This document shows positions 60,127 through 64,000 of a DNA stretch of 64,000 nucleotides, one piece after another. The notes beneath the pieces are model-generated. The model was not told where the DNA came from and did not search any database. It was given only the letters and a program-made list of their open reading frames with translations. The stretch is from Streptomyces sp. DvalAA-43 (GTDB lineage Bacteria > Actinomycetota > Actinomycetes > Streptomycetales > Streptomycetaceae), in the NCBI RefSeq assembly GCF_900091725.1, contig NZ_FMBW01000039.1, forward strand, positions 1 through 64,000. Reading direction: 5' to 3'. Within the stretch, counting starts at the first letter, position 1. The number at the start of each line of letters is the position of its first letter. A program made the position numbers and the translations under genes.

Positions 60127-60404
60127 CGGGCGTTGCTCATCACTGCCGCGCCACCCACCCGCCGCGCCCCGCCGTCGGCCGCCGCGTAGATGAACCGTGA
60201 GATGTCGGCCAGTGTGGCGTCCTTGGCGAGCTGGTCGAATTCCCGGTCGCCGCCGGCCGTCTCCCTGATGAGAACGGCGAACTCGGCTACGGCGAGGGAG
60301 TCCATCTCCAGGCTGTCCATGGTGGAACCCGGGTGGATCTCGCCGACGGGCACTTTGAAGGTGTGCGTCAGAACTTCGGTAATTTTGGGATGAATCGTAC
60401 TCAT
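60123..60404 (-). CDS. acyl carrier protein
   Basis: A 93-residue ACP from ATG 60404, 4-5 bp behind GGAGAGAAGG. The phosphopantetheine attachment serine is Ser36 in SLEMDSLAVAEFAVLI, which keeps the D-S-L core. The C terminus (about 15 residues, GGARRVGGAA) is longer than in housekeeping ACPs. It is translationally coupled to the KS downstream (4-bp overlap), as in type II polyketide and fatty acid systems. Confidence 0.9.
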   Translation of the reverse strand: MSTIHPKITEVLTHTFKVPVGEIHPGSTMDSLEMDSLAVAEFAVLIRETAGGDREFDQLAKDATLADISRFIYAAADGGARRVGGAAVMSNAR

Positions 60405-60490
60405 GAGCCTTCTCTCCATCATTCGGGCCGACTGCCGGGCCGGCGGGGGCACCGTCCCGACGCCGAATCAACTGGGTGGAGTGCCTCCAG
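60405..60490 (-). other. ACP leader region
   Basis: An 86-bp spacer between the small-protein stop and the ACP start. It contains the strong ribosome binding site GGAGAGAAGG and otherwise nothing recognisable. Confidence 0.5.
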
Positions 60491-60658
60491 TTACGCCTTG
60501 TGCCGAACCGATTCGGCAGCGTCTTCCCCGCGCTCCCCGCACCACCGGGCCAGGACGGACGTCGTACCCCAGTAGGCCAGCAGGACTACGCGGACTCCGA
60601 GGGCACCGGCAGCCTCCCTGACCCGGCACCCCCGGACAGCTGTTCCCTTTCTCGTCAT
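60491..60658 (-). CDS. putative 55-residue small membrane protein in the KS/ACP operon
   Basis: A short frame from ATG 60658, 5 bp after the stop of the acyl-CoA-oxidase-like gene, to TAA at 60491-60493. Its sequence starts MTRKGTAVRGCRVREAAGAL and continues with the hydrophobic segment VRVVLLAYWGTTSVLARW and an acidic tail ending ESVRHKA. GGTGAGAG precedes the ATG. Spacing, strand and one hydrophobic helix argue for a real gene, and it fills most of an otherwise empty gap inside the operon. I recognise no family. Confidence 0.45.
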   Translation of the reverse strand: MTRKGTAVRGCRVREAAGALGVRVVLLAYWGTTSVLARWCGERGEDAAESVRHKA

Positions 60659-60663
60659 GGCTC

Positions 60664-62520
60664 TCACCGCTCGTCCCGGACCGCCGCCAGGCCCCCGTCG
60701 CTCTGCCAGGGGGCTCCCGGATCGTCGTAGGCGGCCACGTAGTCGGGACGGGCGATGGGCCAGTCGGCGAGCAGTTCCGGCGGCAGTGCGAAGGACTCGA
60801 CGAGGTCGGGCAGATGGGGGGCGACCGCGGTGATGAGCTCCTCCACCCGGTCCGGGAGTTCCTTGACCTGATCGGCGGTCAGCAGGCCCGCCGCCAGCAG
60901 ATCACCGCCGCCCCGGGCGATCCGGTCGAGCGCGAAGAGCCGTTGCAGCTCGTCGAGCCGTTCGCGGGCGGGCCCCTCGGGCAGCGCGGTCACCGCTTCC
61001 GCGTACGCCTCGGCCGCCTGTCGCTGGGCGTGGGCCTCGACCCCGCGCAGAGCGGGCCCGGACGCCGCGTTCCACCGCGCCAGCGGGTCACCGTGGGGGG
61101 CCAGGCCGATCCGCTCCCGGGCCCGCTCGAACCAGATCCGCTCCAGCTCCGCGAGCAGCCTCCGGTGGAACCCGGGGTCGTCGAGCTCGCCGGGTCCGCC
61201 TCCGGGCGCGGTACCCGGACCGGCCGGTGCGGCGGCGAAGAGCATTTCCGCGGCCGCCTTGGCGTGGATGGCGAGGTTGTCGCCCTCGGCGGTGATGGCG
61301 CCCTCCACTCCGGTGACGAGCTCGCTCATGCCGTTGTGCTCCAGAAGCGCCTGGGCGCCGCAGCGTTCGCGGCATTCGACGATCACGGACCTGGCCTGCC
61401 AGGTGATCCACCCCTTGGCGACGGCGACCAGCCGCTCCGCCTCCGCCGGCTGCTCACCCCCTTCCCAGCGGTCCAGGGCCCTGCGGTGCAGCAGGCTCAT
61501 CGCGAAGACGGTGGCCATGGCGGTGGCGAGCGGCCCGTGGTGGCTGCGGTGGGCGATCACCGGGACCTGCCCTGAGCCCCTGGGGCCGGAGATGTAGCGG
61601 TGGCCGCCGTAGCGGACGGCGACAGCGAGCGTGGCGCGCGCGCAGCCGACCGCGCAGGCCGTCATCGAGATCTTGCCGGAGGTGACGCGCCCGATCGAGG
61701 CGAGGAAGCGGCGCCTGCGGTTGTCGATGGTGCTGCTGAACTCCCCGTCGGCACCGATGCGTCCGTGGTCCCCGTCGAGCAGTGCGTCGCGTCCCACGAA
61801 GACCTGGTCGAAGGAGGTCAGACAGTGGTCCACCGGGCTGCCGGTGCGGATGGGGAGCCTGCGGATCCGCACTCCGGGCAGGGCCCGTCCGGCGTCGGTG
61901 AGCGGTACGAGAAAGAGGAAGACCCCGTGATCGGCGCCGTCGACGAGCAGGCGCGCGGCCACCAGCCCGGTCTTGGGGCCGCCGGCCGGGCTGGTGTTGG
62001 GCATGAACTTCTGGGCCCCGGCGTGCGGGGTGCGCAGAACGAATCCGTCGCGCTCGCGGTCGTACGCGGCCGTGGTCTCGACGGCCGCGGCGTCGTTGCC
62101 GTGTGCCACCTCCGTACAGAGGAAGGTGCCGATGCGCCGCAGCCGCAGGAAGTCCGACAGGTCGCGGTCGCCGTCGCCCCCGTGGTCGAGGAGGCTGCCG
62201 AGGAACAGGTTGTAGTGGATGCCCGCCACCGTGGTCAGTGCCGGGTCCACCGGGCCCAGCCATTCGTGCAGGGCGGCGAGGGCACGGGGGTCGGCGGACA
62301 GCCGGGCTGCGCTGTCCAGGCAGTCGTTGAGGACGCGCAGCCGCTCGTAGGTGAGTGCCAGGCGCTGTTCGGCGGTGCGGTGGTCGGGGCGGCGGAAGGG
62401 CTTCGTACGGATCAGCCGCTGCCAGAAACCGTGCTCCCGGCGGAAGTCGCCGCCGAGGAGCACACCGGTGAGGAGGTCCGTGGACCGTTCGGAGGAGGGG
62501 CTGTCGATCGTTGCGGTCAT
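60664..62520 (-). CDS. acyl-CoA oxidase/dehydrogenase-like flavoprotein
   Basis: A 618-residue protein from ATG 62520, 13 bp after the upstream KS stop; no strong ribosome binding site is seen, so translation may be coupled. Its length and blocks match acyl-CoA oxidases: YNLFLGSLLDHGGDGDRDLS, TFLCTEVAHGNDAAAVETTA, QKFMPNTSPAGGPKTGLVAA, ISGPRGSGQVPVIAHRSHHG and VTGVEGAITAEGDNLAIHAK, which carries the catalytic glutamate region. It should introduce a 2,3-double bond into an acyl thioester, here perhaps on the ACP of the same operon. The C-terminal 150 residues are the oxidase-type helical domain. Confidence 0.82.
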   Translation of the reverse strand: MTATIDSPSSERSTDLLTGVLLGGDFRREHGFWQRLIRTKPFRRPDHRTAEQRLALTYERLRVLNDCLDSAARLSADPRALAALHEWLGPVDPALTTVAGIHYNLFLGSLLDHGGDGDRDLSDFLRLRRIGTFLCTEVAHGNDAAAVETTAAYDRERDGFVLRTPHAGAQKFMPNTSPAGGPKTGLVAARLLVDGADHGVFLFLVPLTDAGRALPGVRIRRLPIRTGSPVDHCLTSFDQVFVGRDALLDGDHGRIGADGEFSSTIDNRRRRFLASIGRVTSGKISMTACAVGCARATLAVAVRYGGHRYISGPRGSGQVPVIAHRSHHGPLATAMATVFAMSLLHRRALDRWEGGEQPAEAERLVAVAKGWITWQARSVIVECRERCGAQALLEHNGMSELVTGVEGAITAEGDNLAIHAKAAAEMLFAAAPAGPGTAPGGGPGELDDPGFHRRLLAELERIWFERARERIGLAPHGDPLARWNAASGPALRGVEAHAQRQAAEAYAEAVTALPEGPARERLDELQRLFALDRIARGGGDLLAAGLLTADQVKELPDRVEELITAVAPHLPDLVESFALPPELLADWPIARPDYVAAYDDPGAPWQSDGGLAAVRDER

Positions 62521-62533
62521 GAAAATATAACGA

Positions 62534-63811
62534 TCAAGCAACGGCGAGGACACCGGGATCCGCGGGTGGCCGGCCGTCCGCGTCAACGCGTCGGAAGGCG
62601 AGTACGACGTTGTGTCCGCCGAAGCCGAAGGAGTGGCTCAGCGCCCGCTCGACCCGCTGGATCCGGGGCTCCTTGACCACGCAGTCGAGGGCGAACCCGT
62701 CCGGCAGCGAGTCCAGGTTGGCGATCGGCGGGACCAGGCCGTGTTCCAGGGTCAGAACGGTGGCGGCCGCCTCGATCGCCCCGGCCGCCGCGAGGGTGTG
62801 CCCGAGCACGCCCTTCGGAGCGGTCACCGAGGGCCGGTGGGGGAACAGGCCGGAGATCACCGCGGTCTCCATCGCGTCGTTGAGCACCGTCGAGGTGCCG
62901 TGCGCGTTGATGTGGTCGACCTCGTGGGCCGCCCAGCCCGCCTCGCCCAGCGCCGCCTCGACGGCCTTGCGCGCGCCGCCGCCGTCCGGGTCCGGGGCCG
63001 TGGGGTGATGGGCATCGGTGCCGGACCCCGCACCGGCCAGCAGGGCGCGCGGCCGTCCGCCCCGGGCGAGCGCGTCGGCCGTCCGTTCCAGTACGAGCAC
63101 GGCGGCGCCCTCGCCGATCACGAACCCGTCCCGGTCCGCGGCGAACGGCCGCGACGCTCCCGAGGGGTCGCCGGTACGCAGCGAGAGCGCCCCCATTCCG
63201 GCGAAGGCGCTCACCACCAGCGGGGTCAGCACGGCCTCCGCACCGCCCGCCACCACCACATCGCACCGGCCGTCCAGCAGCAGGTCGCGGGCGAGCGCGA
63301 GGGCCGTCGCCCCGGACGCGCAGGCGGTCGCCGGGGCCAGGCTGGGGCCGTGGGCCCGTAGCGCGATGGCCACCTCCCCGGCGGCCGCGTTGGGCATCAT
63401 CATCGGGACCAGGAGCGGCGACACCGCGCCCGCCCCGCCGCCGTCGAGCCTGCGTACGTTGTCGACGAGCACGGACACCCCGCCCACCCCGACGCCGAGC
63501 ACCACGCCGACCCGGTCGCCGTCCCAGCGCTCCGGCGACAGACCGGCGTCCGCCACCGCCCGGCGGGCGGCGACCAGTGCCATCTTCACGAACCGCGCCA
63601 TCCGCCACACCGCCCGCCCGCCGACCGCCTCGTCCAGGTCGATCCCGACCACCGGGCAGCCGAAGTCGACCGGCAGACCGGTCAGTTCCTCGCAGCCGCG
63701 GGCCATCGACACCCCGGCGCACAGCCCCTCCCAGAAGGTGTGCTCCTCCGAGCCCGCCGGGGTCACCAGCCCCAGTCCCGTCACCGCGACGTCCCTGTCG
63801 ACCCGCGTCAT
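62534..63811 (-). CDS. second beta-ketoacyl synthase of the operon
   Basis: A 425-residue KS from ATG 63811, 7 bp behind GGAGGAGG. The active site is complete: Cys164 in ATACASGATALAL, His304 in NAHGTSTVLND and His338 in KGVLGHTLAA. It is therefore not a chain-length factor, which would lack the cysteine. It shares much sequence with the other KS of this operon (for example HSFGFGGHN and PPIANLD). Two active KSs with one ACP and a desaturating flavoenzyme suggest an iterative, unsaturated acyl product. The gene starts the operon within this window; anything further upstream is beyond the edge. Confidence 0.9.
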   Translation of the reverse strand: MTRVDRDVAVTGLGLVTPAGSEEHTFWEGLCAGVSMARGCEELTGLPVDFGCPVVGIDLDEAVGGRAVWRMARFVKMALVAARRAVADAGLSPERWDGDRVGVVLGVGVGGVSVLVDNVRRLDGGGAGAVSPLLVPMMMPNAAAGEVAIALRAHGPSLAPATACASGATALALARDLLLDGRCDVVVAGGAEAVLTPLVVSAFAGMGALSLRTGDPSGASRPFAADRDGFVIGEGAAVLVLERTADALARGGRPRALLAGAGSGTDAHHPTAPDPDGGGARKAVEAALGEAGWAAHEVDHINAHGTSTVLNDAMETAVISGLFPHRPSVTAPKGVLGHTLAAAGAIEAAATVLTLEHGLVPPIANLDSLPDGFALDCVVKEPRIQRVERALSHSFGFGGHNVVLAFRRVDADGRPPADPGVLAVA

Positions 63812-64000
63812 GTCCGCCCCCTCCTCCGTAATCGATCACGCCTACCGGTTGTCGAACGGCCGTGGCCCGCGTGAGGATGCGGTCAATGAGCCGAACGGGT
63901 CATCGCCGTGTCCGACGGGCACAACGGTGCCGCACGCCACGGTGACCGCGTTCACCCGTCCACAGCAGTCCGCCGCGCCGGGTGCGGCGGCAGGCCGTCC
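63812..64000. other. upstream region of the KS operon
   Basis: Contains the KS ribosome binding site at the left end. No further gene can be read before the window ends; a promoter was not identified. Confidence 0.5.

Noticed and set aside
62534..63811. Interpretation of the second KS as a chain-length factor
   Set aside because: It retains the active-site cysteine (Cys164) and both histidines, so it should be condensing-competent.
1..64000. CRISPR arrays, tRNA or rRNA genes, prophage modules
   Set aside because: No regularly spaced repeats, cloverleaf sequences, rRNA signatures or phage structural genes were found by reading both strands.

Overview
The window is high-GC actinobacterial chromosome, most likely Streptomyces or a close relative. 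The evidence is about 70% G+C with strong third-position GC bias, many GTG starts, four-base ATGA/GTGA overlaps between operon genes, Tat and lipoprotein signals, and IS fragments with Streptomyces-like protein sequences. No rRNA, tRNA or CRISPR array was seen.

Layout. 1-0.2 kb: broken IS30-type transposase. 0.6-10.0 kb: an island resembling the mycobacterial sigK/rskA locus. It holds a membrane-anchored molybdopterin oxidoreductase, a fasciclin lipoprotein, a five-gene lipid-modification operon (FAD oxidoreductase, DUF1365, two CFA-type methyltransferases, DUF1295; every junction overlaps by 4 bp), and, converging on it, the anti-sigma factor RskA and ECF sigma factor SigK. 10.7-13.2 kb: IS remnants around a PhoD-type alkaline phosphatase. 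13.3-18.2 kb: a self-contained sulfatase operon (PadR regulator, cytoplasmic sulfatase, MFS transporter, formylglycine-generating enzyme) with a visible promoter and direct-repeat operator. 18.2-23.4 kb: SGNH esterase, integrase relic, XRE regulator, aldo/keto reductase, broken cyclase and a SnoaL-like protein.

23.5-32.4 kb is a degraded accessory zone. It contains one apparently complete IS3 element (24293-25611), pieces of IS630, IS5 and other transposases, and several frameshifted host genes (DUF5959, alpha/beta hydrolase, ECF-transporter T component). A few intact small genes sit among them: GNAT, ABM-domain protein, PPOX-family protein and a lipoprotein.

33.0-64.0 kb is well-ordered core-like sequence. 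It holds dhaKLM; a large secreted phosphodiester-glycosidase/metallophosphoesterase; NUDIX; a BlaI/M56-peptidase pair divergent from DedA-PAP2 across a perfect 33-bp palindrome; a TetR-SDR-ADH operon with its own palindrome; a SpoIIE-type phosphatase; GNAT with an NADP oxidoreductase; a SigB-family sigma factor; a TauD-like dioxygenase behind a probable leaderless sulfur-type leader peptide; a beta-hydroxyacid dehydrogenase; CbiZ; a PRC-barrel/DUF2382 protein; and a BtuFCD-type transporter behind a cobalamin riboswitch. The window ends in a biosynthetic operon (KS, acyl-CoA oxidase-like enzyme, a 55-residue small protein, ACP, second KS) that continues towards or starts near the right edge.

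Themes: membrane lipid and envelope remodelling under dedicated signalling pairs (SigK/RskA, BlaI/M56), sulfur scavenging (sulfatase plus FGE, TauD), corrinoid uptake and salvage (riboswitch, BtuFCD, CbiZ), and general stress (SigB, PP2C, DUF2382).
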